DNA of 64,000 nt from Begonia masoniana (Eukaryota > Streptophyta > Magnoliopsida > Cucurbitales > Begoniaceae): assembly GCA_022432975.1 (NCBI GenBank), contig CM039512.1, positions 4,945,498 to 5,009,497 on the forward strand, read 5' to 3'. The notes under the pieces are model-generated. The model saw only the letters and a list, made by a program, of their open reading frames with translations, was not told the DNA's origin and did not search any database. How positions within the stretch are numbered: the stretch's first letter is position 1; each line of letters opens with the position of its first letter. The position numbers and the translations under genes were made by a program. Of the stretch, positions 14,487 through 27,055 are shown piece by piece.

Positions 14487-17400
14487 TTACCTTTTCTTCT
14501 TTCCCTCACCATGTCTGGACCGCCTTGGAGCTTCATCCTCGCTTTCACTTTCATCGTATCTAAAGTTGTTGCCCGACCCATATTGATCGTCGTGTTGAGC
14601 CCTTGATTCCTGCTGATACTCTGCCTCATCATTAGCTAATCCCTGCATCCCTTGGCTCTTTCCCATATCAGATCCTGCACTGCTATACCTGTCATTTCTG
14701 TCATTAGATGGTGCCCTTGGATCTCGTCTCATGATTCTGCTATTATTCTGTGAAGGGAGTAGAGGGGGTTGGGGTTGTTGCTGATACATTGGGTGCATAC
14801 CACCCGTTCGACCACCTCGAGCTGCACCATTAACACCCATTCCACCCATGAAGGGGCCACGTCCTGGACCCATCATCATTCCAAATCCACCACCTGGGAA
14901 CATAGCTCCAGGTTGTGGTGGCCGCCCACGAAACATCATAGCAGATGGGCCGGTAAAATCACCTGAAAACCTCGGACCATACGGACCGAAATTGCGAGGG
15001 CCCATACTGAAAAGATCCGGCATTGGAAATCCATCTGGCGTAACTGGTCCATAAGATAATCCATCGGCACCCATCATCACAGGGGGAAAGCCCGGCATCC
15101 CAGGCATTGGCCGGGCCCCACGTCCGATGGCCATGTGAGGTGCCCACATCATTCCCCTGCCTCTTCCTCTTCCCTGCATTGCAGTCCCTAGTGACTGGCC
15201 ATAACTATCATCCTCTTCTTCGCTTTCTTCCTCTTCCTCTTCTTCATTGTCCTCAAATGGAATTATATCTGGGTTCTCACCCCCACTCTCAATATTAACT
15301 CCTTTAGCCTTTTCCTCCTCTCTTTTTGATTCTGCTGCTAGCGAGACTGCCTGTAAAGAGGATATCAAAGAATGTTACTCAGCATTGCACTCTACGAGTA
15401 AACAGTCGTGAAATGCTGATATGTTGGGAATATCAGTATTAAATATCTTTTCTAATTTATTTGCGTTCATGTTATTAGCAAAACAATAACGTATAAGCTG
15501 AAATTTCTCCTACAAATATTGATCTTTCCGGCGTTGTACGGAAAAAATACTCACTTTTCCTGACTGTTTAAAGAAAGCTAGCTTTTTTCAATTTTTTATG
15601 GTACTAACCAATTCTTCAAAGGAACGATCATAAAGACAACTAACAGATCCAAGCATCTTGAAGATTAAGTTTCCTAAGAGGTATAATATTTAAAACTGCG
15701 TTGTTCTATTAGTAAGGACTAAGTACAATCTTGATTCAGCTCGTCATTGACGTTGAGGTCTTGACAATGATTTGACAAAGAGAACCAAGATTAAACTTTC
15801 ACCCCACTCAGTTCGATGTATACGTGCACATAAAGGAAAAAGGCCATTTTAAAAATGAAATAGTATACCTCTACTAAAGCTTTGACTTGAACTACAAGCT
15901 TGAATTTGCTATTATTCAAGATTGAAGAGTACGACTTTCTAAGTTGAAGAACTCTTCATACAATATCCATGTAAGTTCATCAAAGATATTGTTAGGTTCC
16001 ATTATAAAATGGCTAGTTTTTTTAATAACTCAGAATTTCCGTGCAACACAAGTATACCTACTGAATATTGACCGACTTTTCTAATATAGTTGCCTTTCTG
16101 CTATTTCTAAAATACTAATGTAGAAGCTGCAATTTTTCCGGCAAATAATATTTTTTCCTCCATTTATAACACTCATGCCTTGAATAGTAAAGCTTCCACA
16201 ATAACAACTGATACATTGCATTGGGAGATTGTAAACAGAACATATATGCTGTCTAAAAAGTTTTACTTGCTTTATCTAGATAATTTTATTTCTCCATTTT
16301 CTACATCATTTTGTCTTTCTTCATTGAATCCACCCAAGCTAACTTTTGCTCCAATACCTAAAATGGAATAAAAATTAGTCATACCATAAGTTCACTATCT
16401 GGCTCAAGATACAGCAACGAAGCCAATTGCTCCCCAATAGATGGTTCAAGCTCCTGACAATCCCTGCTTATCTGCGATAACCATAAGCAAAGAGTAATGT
16501 GGAAAGATATTATTCAACAAAATAGACACACTGATGCCTTTTGCCGTTTTGATCAGCATATTGTGAGTAATATTTACCAAAAAATACATCAAAAATTCGT
16601 GTTTAGAAAACAGAGTACATGGATTAATTGCCCAGCATGGAATAAGCTAGCTCAATTCATTTAACAGAACAAGATCCTTCCACGTAATCTAAAACATGAG
16701 CTTTGCAGAAGCAGTTTTATATTCCACCAAAGAAAAATGGAGCGAATCAACAAAAGTATAAATGCAGGAGAGCAGTTGAACATTCCAGGCCTGGATGATA
16801 CCTTTACTGGTAAGTTCTCATTATATGGATTCCTCAAATGACGAGTTTTCTGGAAGGTTAATTCACACAACTGCACACAGGAAACTGCAATTGCTCAGAA
16901 AAATACAAACTTTACTCATGCAACATGCCCATTAAACAAAATTGACCAGCACGTCTACGATTTAATTAACAGTTGAAAACATGAAATGCATACACGAAGA
17001 AACAAATACACAGAAGTGGACATACGTCCTCAGTAAAATTTTCTATGGAGTCTCTGATGATAAGCAGGTTCTTCATGCAAATGGTATCAGTGAAAAAGAC
17101 ATGAAAGACTTTTTCACGCATGGAAACACATTAAGGAAAAAAAAATTATTCTTATTTGTATTCTCATAACTCAAGTTGGGTAACTCTCACTCAAAGGAAA
17201 ACCTTTAAGCATTTCATTTATTGAGCGTCTATCCGTCTCATTTAGAATCAAACATTGTTTTCCACATGACTTACCGCAAAATTCGTTCATAACAAATATA
17301 CTTGTATCAAATAATACAACCTGCAAAGGGGGCACATTCTATTCCCCCAAGAAAATAATCAAGGATAAGGTTACTCTTTCCAACTGCCCTCAAACAGAAA

Positions 17401-20400
17401 AGGTGAAAAAATGGGTAGTAAATCTAAGAAAGGCTAAATGTGTGAAGAAAACTTTGAATCTATAAACTCAACGAAAAGGCGGTATGCTGCAATAGAATAT
17501 TAGGACCAATACTTTCTGATGAACGTCAATTTGCACCTTTTAATTTCTAGGAGTCTTTAGCCAGTTGGAAAGATGAAAATACAACTATTTCATTGAAAGA
17601 ATTGTATAACCTACTAAGATTCATAATTTTTCCCATCCATAATGTAATGGATTCAATTCGTTCCTATATATTTTGTAACGTAACCTCACTATATTTTAAG
17701 ACAAGAAAGGAATGAAGGTAAGGAAAAAACTACCTTCAGCCATTTGAGAGAGAAGTTCCTTCCATAATGAGCAGTTCCATGGGCATACTTCCAATTGCCA
17801 CCTCCAACTGACCCACCAATTCTGGACATCATCTTTGCACAACCCTAGAGAGCCAAGCAATTAAGTGTCTCATAGACATGGCAAGAACATGAGCATTTTA
17901 CATCACCCAAACAGCAATATATCTAAATTTATAACTCAAAATAATACATTAATTAAAAAAAAAACAGAGAGAGAGCATGAAAATACTTGGCACCTGGAAA
18001 TGTCGAGTTCTGTTGACAGAGAAAATTAAAATCACATTTTCAGCAGAGTCAAAAGCTTCATTCAGTTTAGCTTCATTACTCCGTTGAGTTGCCCATACCC
18101 CTTGTTGTACAGATAATTCCAAATTTTCGCGATTGCAACTTTTAACAATAAAATACCTAGGTTCATGTTTTCAAGAAAAAATTAAAATCCAGAATAAAAT
18201 AGAATGAAGTTGAGCTACAAGATTTCATCAGACACAACAATCATCAATTCCTGCAATGCACAAATATTACACACAACAAAACACTTCCTCCAAGGCTTTT
18301 CGTGATTCTACACATCTTGCTATACAGGTTAGATATTAGCAAGTATCACCAAAACTAAGACCATTTGGTAAACTCTGGACATCCTTCTTGTGGTATATAA
18401 TACATGGTCTAAAACTAAAGAGCTTGTAACTATTCACAGAAGTAGCATAAAGGTAATAATAATAAGTTAAGCATTACAAGTGTAAAATTGGACGAAACAG
18501 AATATTAATCATGTAACGCGGATACTTGAAAGGTAAAAGTTACAAAAAAAAAACTGATCCATACTAAGATTTTCGGAACCGGAAGCACAAGTTTTTCAGG
18601 TAACAAATAACAGATTACTTCCAAGACCCAAAGCTAGGACTCTCAATAAAGCTGGAGTTGGCAAATTACTTGCTAGAAAGACAATTTTCCTTTTAGTCGT
18701 CATCAGTTATGCCAGGGAATCAGGAAACAATACCCTTTGCTCTTTTTGGGAGAGGTTCTTTCCCTTTCTTCTCTTGTAAGTTTTTCCTCTCAATACACAT
18801 CATTTTTTTATAGAAAAAATATGCCATGTGGAAAGAATAATGTTTGAGAAGACAAACACAGAATTAGGATAGCTTATTTTGCACATTGAATAATTTTTCT
18901 ATCTACAAAAACAAGATCAGAATGCACAAGCTACTTACAAAAATCGTCAATTAACTCTTACTTAGATCGCATATTTGGTACATAAACACAGAGTAGTGGA
19001 GTAGAATTGCAAGAGCATTGTATGCCCTGGACAAGATAGCAAAGGACGAAGAACATATGCACTTGCTACAAGCACAGTGAAAGTTGTGATTCCAGAAAAA
19101 CCAACTCCATTTATTCTTGACAAAAAAGAAGAAGAAAGACAACAGAATTTCTCAATTCAGGTTTTGAAGCCAACCACCATCTTCTTGAAAGAAAAAAGTA
19201 TCTTTTCTAGAAAAGAACAAAGAAAAACAAGACTGAAAGCAGTTTTGAGCCAAATTGTCAATAAAAAAGTGTACTCAAGACAACCCCTCAGAAGAGTTAG
19301 ATAGTGGACCTATCAACGTTGTTTTCACCATTCAATATACCCAAGGATATCACTAGTATTACGCGCTTCCTATCTCTCCTGTTTAGTTGCACTGACAATT
19401 TTTCATTTTCATGTAATAAAACGATATGAGATACTAAGAAAAATGATTTCCATGCTTCCAATATCAATTCATACAATACATACAGAAAACAACAATTTTA
19501 TGAACTAATAACATTTTTACAATTCTCCAAATGTCATAATTCCGCCCAAAACTCCAACCATTTCCTTCTTTGCTTTTGTCGAAATATGAGTGAAAAACAA
19601 AAAATCACAATCATGCTTCAGCTCGCAGAAGCCAAACATACTACTACTTCCAAAGATTCCAACTTTACACAGTTCAACAATACAATATTTTCCTCCAAAA
19701 ATTCCTAACTAGGCTGCCCAAATAGATGCATAACCTTTCATACACTAAAAATTTCCAGTGTACAATGAAGAGTTCCTGATGTATTGACTTCTGAAAGAAA
19801 CTTGAAACAATATGGTAAATAATTCGTAGAATTTTTTAGAAAGGCTCTGTATATCAAAGGGAGAGAACTGACATGCTAAAAGTACTTTCCCTATCATGAC
19901 AATTAACTATACCACATTTATCCATGTTCAGCTTCATCCCTATTTGATATCGAGAGGAATAACTTTCTCTAATCATGCAACTACTTGCACTTATAGCTTC
20001 TGCATCCAGAATTTTGTGGCTGAGAATGGAAAAGATTCTTTTGTCGAAAAATTCATTATGCACAAAGAAGAATAAGAGATCAAATCATCTACCTATAAAA
20101 TGCTGTTCCTGTTACCATGCTTAGGCCTCTCATCAGAATCACAGAATGGTTACTAAGAGATCAAATTCATTATGCACAAAGAAGAATAAGAGATCAAATC
20201 ATCTACCTATAAAATGCTGTTCCTGTTACCATGCTTAGGCCTCTCATCAGAATCACAGAATGGTTACTAATAGAGTGGTAAAACAATTAAATATTCCTCG
20301 TTAGAGTTGGGAGGGATGGAGTATAAAATCTTTCTTGATGCTCAATTCTAATTCTTTGGAAGTCTTTTGAATTTTGGGAAGTCTTGACAGAAATGAGGGT

Positions 20401-22714
20401 GCAATTTGCAGAGTGGTCTGCGATAGTATGTAATATTTATGGCTCAATTAACGGCTGGCTAAAAATGTTTTTCCACAGACGATTTTTAAAAGAAGTATAT
20501 GGCGTATATTCTAGTCGTCTGGGTGCTCGTCATTCAGTGAATTTAACAAAAGAAATAGATCTGACATTAATAATAGACAGCCTTCATTTGACTGAAAAAA
20601 AGTTATATATTTCTATTCACCAGAAAAAATCATACCTATGAATGATGAATTATTTTACAATCGATACTAAGAGACTGACTACAACTGCTTTGGAGGTTTT
20701 CATTATTCTTATTAAAAATTTGCAAGAGCTACATATAAAGTAGATCACATAGCTTAACAATGAAATCAATACTAACTGCCATACTCAACCTTCAACATTA
20801 TGTGTGAAGACTAGGACAATAGGATGATGCTTATTTCCCATGTGCATCAAGCGTTCTAAAAAAGGAACACTTTGGTGGTAAGATAAATTCAAATCAGTCC
20901 ACAAAAATCGTGAAAAATATGAACACTATACAACAAATGAAGAAAAAATTGAAACTACTATATATTTCGTGCCTAAATATAAATAATGTTGACTTCGAAG
21001 AAGTAATAGTATTACAGTTTATAAACAAAATGATCCAAAAATCCGCTACCTAAATTCACAAGTAGTGGTTGCCATAGAATATAGAACTGATTACATAACC
21101 AAATTAAAAACCTTAGAACTCTGAACAAACCTAGATATTCCTTGAGGTAAAGGCAATGCGGTTCTGTTCGGCTGATTAGTCTGGCCATTGGGAACACTTT
21201 TTGTCTGAATCTGACTACTCTGTTGTTGGGACTGCTGAACTTGTTCCTGCTGCTGGACATTGGCAGACTCTGCTGCAGAAGGATTTCCAGCGACACCCTG
21301 ATTGACAAAATTGGGACCTTGGGGAAGTTGTGATTTCTCTCCTTGTTGGGTAAAACCAGCACCACGAGGAAAATATTTGTTTGATGATCCATAATTATAA
21401 GAGCTTAAATGCTGTATTTTCTGAAGAACCTCCTCCACAGGAGGGGGAGGTCCAGGCAGTTTTGCATGCCTATACCGGCAATCAGGACCATTTGGGCAAA
21501 AACCCAACTTGTACCTATAGAAAGAGAATTTTAATATTGAAAACATAATAACGCCCTTTCTAGTAATGACGCTTTAGTATAAATGAAGATTACATGGCCT
21601 TGTCATAATTAGCAAATCATACGCTAATGAATTTAACTTTGTGAATGCTTAAAACTTCAACACTCAAAGCCAGCTGCAAGATTGACTTATTAATTTGTAA
21701 TCAAACATTAATCAGTCGTAGAGTTTTAAATGGTTAAATGATGATTCAAAAGAAGATGAAAACCATGTTTTCAGAAAAGATCAAACTTACATCACTAAGT
21801 CACCATAGTAATTCCCTTTCACATACTTGAAGAAAAAATCATAATTATTCGAGGACCTATAAAAACATAGCTAATATGTGCCTCCTCCAGTTTCTGCTTC
21901 TTTAGTGTCTTTCTTTTAGAAGTGGATTTTCTATTTTCTTTAAAAACATTGTAGAGTTCTGTGTAGAATTTATAATTTTAACCTTGGTTTTTTAATGCAC
22001 TTTTACTGGCCAGGAAAAAGAAATGAGGGAATCTTACAGAAGTCCGAACATGAAATTCTATCTTATTCAAGATTTAAAATAATACATAGGCTCGTGTTCT
22101 TACTCGACAATTTCACTTTCGAATTTGAAATAAAGCTCCAACGTATAGAATTTCAGAGCATTTTTTTTCACATTTCAAGTAGAGCCGCGCATTTTCATAT
22201 ACTTCAAGCAACTGACTACTCAGAAACTAAAACCGAGATTAGCATCTCGATGAATTTCACAAATCTTATTCGGTAATACGCATGATCACATAGTAAAAAA
22301 AAATACAATTCCACAGTCAACTACGTATAGATATACTTACATATTACACTCTTTGAGATCTTCGTTCGTATGCTTATACACGCAATCCTGTTCCCGACAT
22401 TCCCCGTAGAGCCGGAAGTAGCGGCAAACTGGCATCCGAGCCTTATCGTACTGGTGAAGGAAGCCACATGCTTCGCCCTTCATACAAAGACCACGGAGCC
22501 AATGGCGGCACACAGTCTGCCGAAAGCTTCTCCGCCCTCCCATATGACCTTGCGCTGGTTCAGCAGAGTCGGCAGCCCCAAGGTTAGTAGCTGTAGCGAC
22601 AGCAGAAGAAGATTCGGACTGAATCAGAGGCGCGGAAGGTGCAGCAGGATTAGGGGGAGCGGAGTCGAGGCCTCCCTCAAAGTCGAAGCTGAGAACTCCC
22701 TCGGAATCCTCCAT
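14487..22714 (-). CDS. CPSF30: CPSF30-L: 30-kDa cleavage and polyadenylation specificity factor with YTH m6A-reader domain
   Basis: Seven exons (22341-22714, 21131-21514, 17994-18156, 17734-17844, 16802-16870, 16385-16471, 14487-15350) join in frame with GT/AG borders into 683 aa (Arabidopsis long form about 630). Three CCCH zinc fingers are visible: C69-C77-C83-H87, C97-C106-C111-H115 and C123-C131-C137-H141. A Gln-rich linker follows. The YTH domain starts at YFIVKSCNRENLE (254) and has candidate aromatic-cage residues W274, W325 and Y334, spaced as W259/W310/Y319 of the Arabidopsis protein (recalled). The C-terminal region is acidic (runs of Glu), then Met/Gly/Pro-rich, then Arg/Ser-rich, ending GKKKR. 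The family binds RNA, selects poly(A) sites as part of CPSF, and in the long form reads m6A. An in-frame extension into intron 2 suggests the short isoform. Confidence 0.96.
20049..20276. repeat. 114-bp tandem duplication in CPSF30 intron 2
   Basis: A block starting AAATTCATTATGCACAAAG occurs at 20049 and again at 20163, near-identical over the whole unit. It lies in the 2974-bp intron 2. Confidence 0.9.
21091..21130 (-). other. Intronic extension encoding the C-terminus of a short CPSF30 isoform
   Basis: If the exon 2 donor (TCTAG/GTTTGT) is not used, translation continues for 12 residues (FVQSSKVFNLVM) to a stop at 21091. This gives a protein of about 265 aa with the three zinc fingers and no YTH domain. 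Arabidopsis makes a comparable short CPSF30 by polyadenylation inside intron 2. No poly(A) signal was proven here. Confidence 0.55.
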
Positions 22715-22920
22715 TGAAGTCTAGGGTTGACAAGGTCGCTACAGGATTATGGTTTCTCCAAAACAGATATCAGAGAGAGAGATGATGGCGGTTGGCCTGC
22801 AGGAAGGGGGTTTTGCGTTGGAACGGAGGAGACCTCCAGAGAGAGACAGACAAGAGGCAATCTTATGCTCTAGATAGAGAGCGAGAGCGTAATTAATTTT
22901 CTTAATTCTAATTAAATTTT

Positions 22921-23886
22921 GGGTTTTTTTTAAAATAAACCTTAAAGTTTAAGTTTTTTTTTAAAAAAACCTTAAAAATTACTGTTCAACGAAAAAAACC
23001 TCAAAATTTCAGAAATAGACATTCTAAACCTTCTTGGCCGGATTGGGCATCGGCCTGCGCGAGGAGGCCGGCCTGCCTTGTTGGACAGGCCGGCCTCTTC
23101 TTTTTTTTTTGCAATTAATTTAAAAATAAATAGCAAACGATATTTAATTTACTTAAAATTTTTAACACATCTTCACCATATTATGGGAAGATGATTTGAA
23201 AATTTTCGTGATTTTCTAACACTTGTACGATTTATTATAATTTTAGTTAATACTTTTATAAAACAATTATAATAAATCGTACAAGTGTTAGAAAATCACG
23301 AACATTTTCAAATCATCTTCTCATGATATGGTGAAGATGTGGTAAAAATTTCAAGTAAATTCAATATCGTTTGCTATTTATTTTTAAATTAATTGCAAAA
23401 AAAAGGGGAGTCCGGCCGGTTTAAAAATAAATAGCAAACGATATTGAATTTACTTGAAAGTTTTACCACATCTTCACCATATCATGAGAAGATGATTTAA
23501 AAATTTTCTTGATTTTGTAACACTTGTACGATTTATTATAATTGTTTAATAAAATTATTAACTAAAATTATAATAAATCGTACAAGTTTTAGAAAATCAT
23601 GAAAATTTTCAAATCATTTTCCCATAATATAGTGAAGATGTGGTAAAAATTTCAAGTAAATTCAATATCGTTTGCTATTTATTTTTAAATTAATTGCAAA
23701 AAAAAAGAGGAGGCCGGCCTGTCCAACAAGGCAGGCCGGCCTCCTCGCGCAGGCTGATGCCCAGTCCGGCCAAGAAGGTTTAGAATGCCTATTTCCGAAA
23801 CTTTGAGGTTTTTTTCGTTGAACAGTAATTTTTAAGGTTTTTTTTTAAAAAAACCTAAACTTTAAGGTTTATTTTAAAAAATACCC
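22921..23886. mobile_element. Foldback MULE-like element, 966 bp, with 9-bp TSD
   Basis: The ends read GGGTTTTTTTTAAAATAAACC and, inverted, GGGTATTTTTTAAAATAAACC. The 9-mer TTAAATTTT flanks both sides (22912-22920 and 23887-23895). TSD length and long terminal inverted repeats fit Mutator-like elements. The outer arms (about 190 bp each) contain a GC-rich inner hairpin (GGCCGGCCTG, 10-base loop, CAGGCCGGCC). Between them lie two further large palindromes, about 23110-23400 and 23420-23705, related to each other. There is no ORF. It lies upstream of the CPSF30 start codon. Confidence 0.85.
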
Positions 23887-23895
23887 TTAAATTTT

Positions 23896-24199
23896 AGGAA
23901 AATATTTAATTTAGACCTTTAACGTATGAGATTATTGGTAATTTGGTCCCTAATATTTTTTTTTTACCCTATCGTATATGACGTTTGTCATTCAAATCCT
24001 CCTATTAAATTTCTTGTTAAATTTTACGCATGCGCTGCACGTAATTTGCTAAAATCCTAAATTACTTCTTTTTTTTCCTTCCCTCTTGCATCTTCCTTCT
24101 GTCCTTGCGCCATTGAGCAATGAGTATTATTCATAAAAATATACAAGAAAATCTCAGCCTACAAGTCTATCGAGAAATAAGAGAGCAGGCAAGTAAATT
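23896..24199 (-). other. 3' flank of gene X (left of the copia insertion)
   Basis: AT- and T-rich sequence downstream of the native stop of gene X. No ORF. Presumably 3' UTR and terminator region. Confidence 0.5.
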
Positions 24200-24231
24200 T
24201 CAGTCACTTGACATTTTTTCGAGGTTTTTCT
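24200..24231 (-). other. Displaced native 3' end of gene X with copia TSD
   Basis: Read on the - strand, 24231-24227 is the TSD AGAAA and the following bases continue the gene X frame as NLEKMSSD and a TGA stop (24202-24200). This is the pre-insertion C-terminus, now 23.7 kb from the rest of the gene. Confidence 0.75.
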
Positions 24232-25066
24232 TGTTAGTCTTAAACATGCTTTTACAATAGTTTCTCACTTTCATTAAAGAGAAACAACAGGATCGTGAAC
24301 ATGTTGATTTTCACAACTCTATCGTTAATGAAGAAAAGAGAAACACTTACTTGATTTCATGATAACAGAAATTGATTTCTCTCCCTTAACCCTTTAGATT
24401 CTTCAGTGAGAAATTCGATGGAATAACTTCTCGTTCTTTCTTCTTCGGGTGGAGAGAGGACTAATTTCTTTAATATATATATCCATAATTATTAAGTTCC
24501 ATCAATTTAATCTCTTCATTAGTAAAAGACAAAATGTTATGATCAATAAGATTTGTACACATATGGACCACATCACGTGGATTTCTTAATTTGACGTTTG
24601 AATTTCATAAAATTTGGCTTTATTTGTAAAATATTCATTATAAAGCAAAACAGTGATCAGTAGTTGTTTCTGTTATCCTTATGTTGGACGATTGCATCGT
24701 GGACGATTGCAACACTTATTGCAATGAACGATTACAGTAAAGTGTGGACGATTGTAGTCGTCCATTCTTTACTGTAATCTCTTACCGTCTTCAATGACTG
24801 TGGACAATGACAGTTGTCCACTCTTTACTGTAATTGATAAACATCCACTCTTACTATAATCGTTAAACGTCCACGGTTACTGTGAATATTTACATTCGTC
24901 CACTCTTACTGTAATCGACAAATGTCCACGATTACTGTGAACAATTATATTCGTCCACGCCTACTGTAATCGATAAACGTCCACGGTTACTGTGGACGAT
25001 TATAAATAACAGAAACATCAATTTTTCACTAATTCACTTTTCAGTCAAACGACAATATTTCTAACA
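24232..25066 (-). repeat. Copia A 3' LTR (835 bp)
   Basis: TG...CA ends. The lower part (about 24690-25010) is a series of imperfect units with GTCCACGGTTACTGTGGACGA-type inverted motifs. The purine tract AGTGGGAGAA (- strand) lies next to it at 25067-25076. Confidence 0.92.
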
Positions 25067-25428
25067 TTCTCCCACTTGGTCCATATCACATTATCAAATC
25101 TATCTTAATATTGATCAAGCATAGCATCATTACCAAGTATATAAATAATATGGATCATGGCGGTAATATGTCAATTTATCCGACACAGTTTCTTCCATGT
25201 ATCACACTATTACTTTTATACTCAACATAATCAGTAAAAGAAATAACATAATGGTCTACATCAGTGTCTTTATTAAAGACAAATCCTGCTTATAACTTCA
25301 TTAGTTCATAATAACATTATGAATGCATTCAACATAAGTAAACAGAATTTATAAGTGTATATCAGAAACTATCAATACATGAGCTCAAGAGTACCAATTA
25401 CATACATAACACAATCATAAACATAAAG

Positions 25429-26136
25429 TTAACTTTCAAAAATACTCATTCGTTCGACATGTTTCGTAAATGTCTTAGGTGGCAATCCTTTAGTTAACGG
25501 ATCCGCAATCATAAGGTTGGTGCTAATGTGTTCTATTGATACTTTTTGTTTCTGAACTTCTTCCTTAACAGCCAAGTATTTCAATTCAATATGCTTAGCA
25601 CCTTTGGAATACTTGTCGTTTTTAGAGAAGAAGACTGCTGCAGAATTATCACAATAAATTTTCAGTGGCTTGGCAATACTGTCGACAATTTCAAGTCCTG
25701 AAATAAAGTTCCGCAGCCATAAACTCTGAATAGTGGCCTCAAAGCATGCCACAAACTCAGCTTCCATAGTGGAAGTAGCAATGACAGATTGCTTTCTACT
25801 CTTCCAGGAGATTGCACCATTGGCTAAAAGGAACAAATAGCCAAATGTGGATTTTCTTGTATCCACACATCCACCATAATCAGAATCTGAATATTCAATT
25901 ACTTCAAGATAATCAGATCTTCTATAAGTGAGTATGTGATCTTTCGTTCCTTGTAAATATCTTAACACTTTCTTTGCAGCTTTCCAATGTTCTATGCTTG
26001 GATTACTTTGATTACTTTGATACCTTCCCAGCATTCCGACAGCAAAACTAATGTCGGGTCTAGTACAAGTTTGTGCATACATTAAGCTGCCCACAACAGA
26101 AGCATAAGGAATATCCTTTATTTGCGAACGTTCCAA
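25429..26136 (-). pseudogene. Copia A RNase H region
   Basis: A 235-residue open stretch with copia features: YASVVGSLMYAQTCTRPDIS, then SDSDYGGCVDTRKSTFGYLF, then ATSTMEAEF and NDKYSKGAKHIELKYLAVKE near the end. It is the C-terminal part of the copia polyprotein and would degrade the RNA strand of RNA-DNA hybrids. It lacks its own start and belongs to the fragmented polyprotein. Confidence 0.88.
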
Positions 26137-26172
26137 TTCATTCTTTGGACATTAATTAAGATTAAATTTATC

Positions 26173-27055
26173 TCATTTCTGAATTGGAACAACACTTGCA
26201 GGACATTTATTCATCCTATACCTCTCTAGCACTTTATTAATATAGGCTTTCTGAAACAATCCTAACAATCCTTGTGATCTATTCTGGAATATTTCAATTT
26301 CAATCACAAAGGATGCATCTCCCATATTTTTCATTTCAAAGTTACTATCGAGATATTTCTTGGTTTCATACATTAAACCAAGATCACTAGTTGCTAGCAA
26401 GATATCATCAACATACAGAATCAAAAATATAAACTTACTCCCACTGACCTTCAGATATATACACCGATCAATGATGTTTTTCTTAAATCCAAAAGAGGTG
26501 ATGGTATCATTAAACTTAAGATACTATTGGCGGGAAGCTTGTTTAAGTCCGTATATTGACTTCTTTAATTTACACACCATATGTTCTTGTCCTTCAAGAA
26601 CAAAACCTTCAGGTTAGTCCATAAAAACTTCATCATCTAAATTTTCATTCAGAAATGCAGTTTTCACATCCATTTGATGGAGCTCTAAATCATAATGAGC
26701 TACCATTGCCATAATAATTCTGAAAGAATCCTTTTTCGAAACAGGAGAAAAAGTTTCTTTATAATCAATGTCATCTTTCTGAGTAAAACCTTTGGCAACA
26801 AATCTATCTTTATATCGTTCAATATTACCATTAGAGTCATGTTTGGTCTAATAGACCCATTTATACCCAACACTTTTACAACCTTCAGGTAATTGAACGA
26901 GTTCTCAAATATCATTCTGTTCCATTGATTTCAACTCATCTTTCATGGCATTTAACCATTTCTGAGAATATTCACTTTTCATGGCCTGTGAAAATGAAAC
27001 TGGATCATCATTAAGTCCTAAATCACACTCAGACTCGTAAAGATGAAGCACATAA
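26173..27055 (-). pseudogene. Copia A reverse transcriptase, interrupted by stops
   Basis: The YVDDILLA catalytic motif is present at about 26400-26420. Upstream the frame is broken by several stops, for example a TAG replacing the usual Trp after GLKQASRQ near 26527. The N-terminal part is cut at 27055 by the nested gypsy element. Confidence 0.85.

Noticed and set aside
14769..15298. Several + strand ORFs opposite the last CPSF30 exon
   Set aside because: Shadows of the Met/Gly/Pro-rich coding exon on the other strand.
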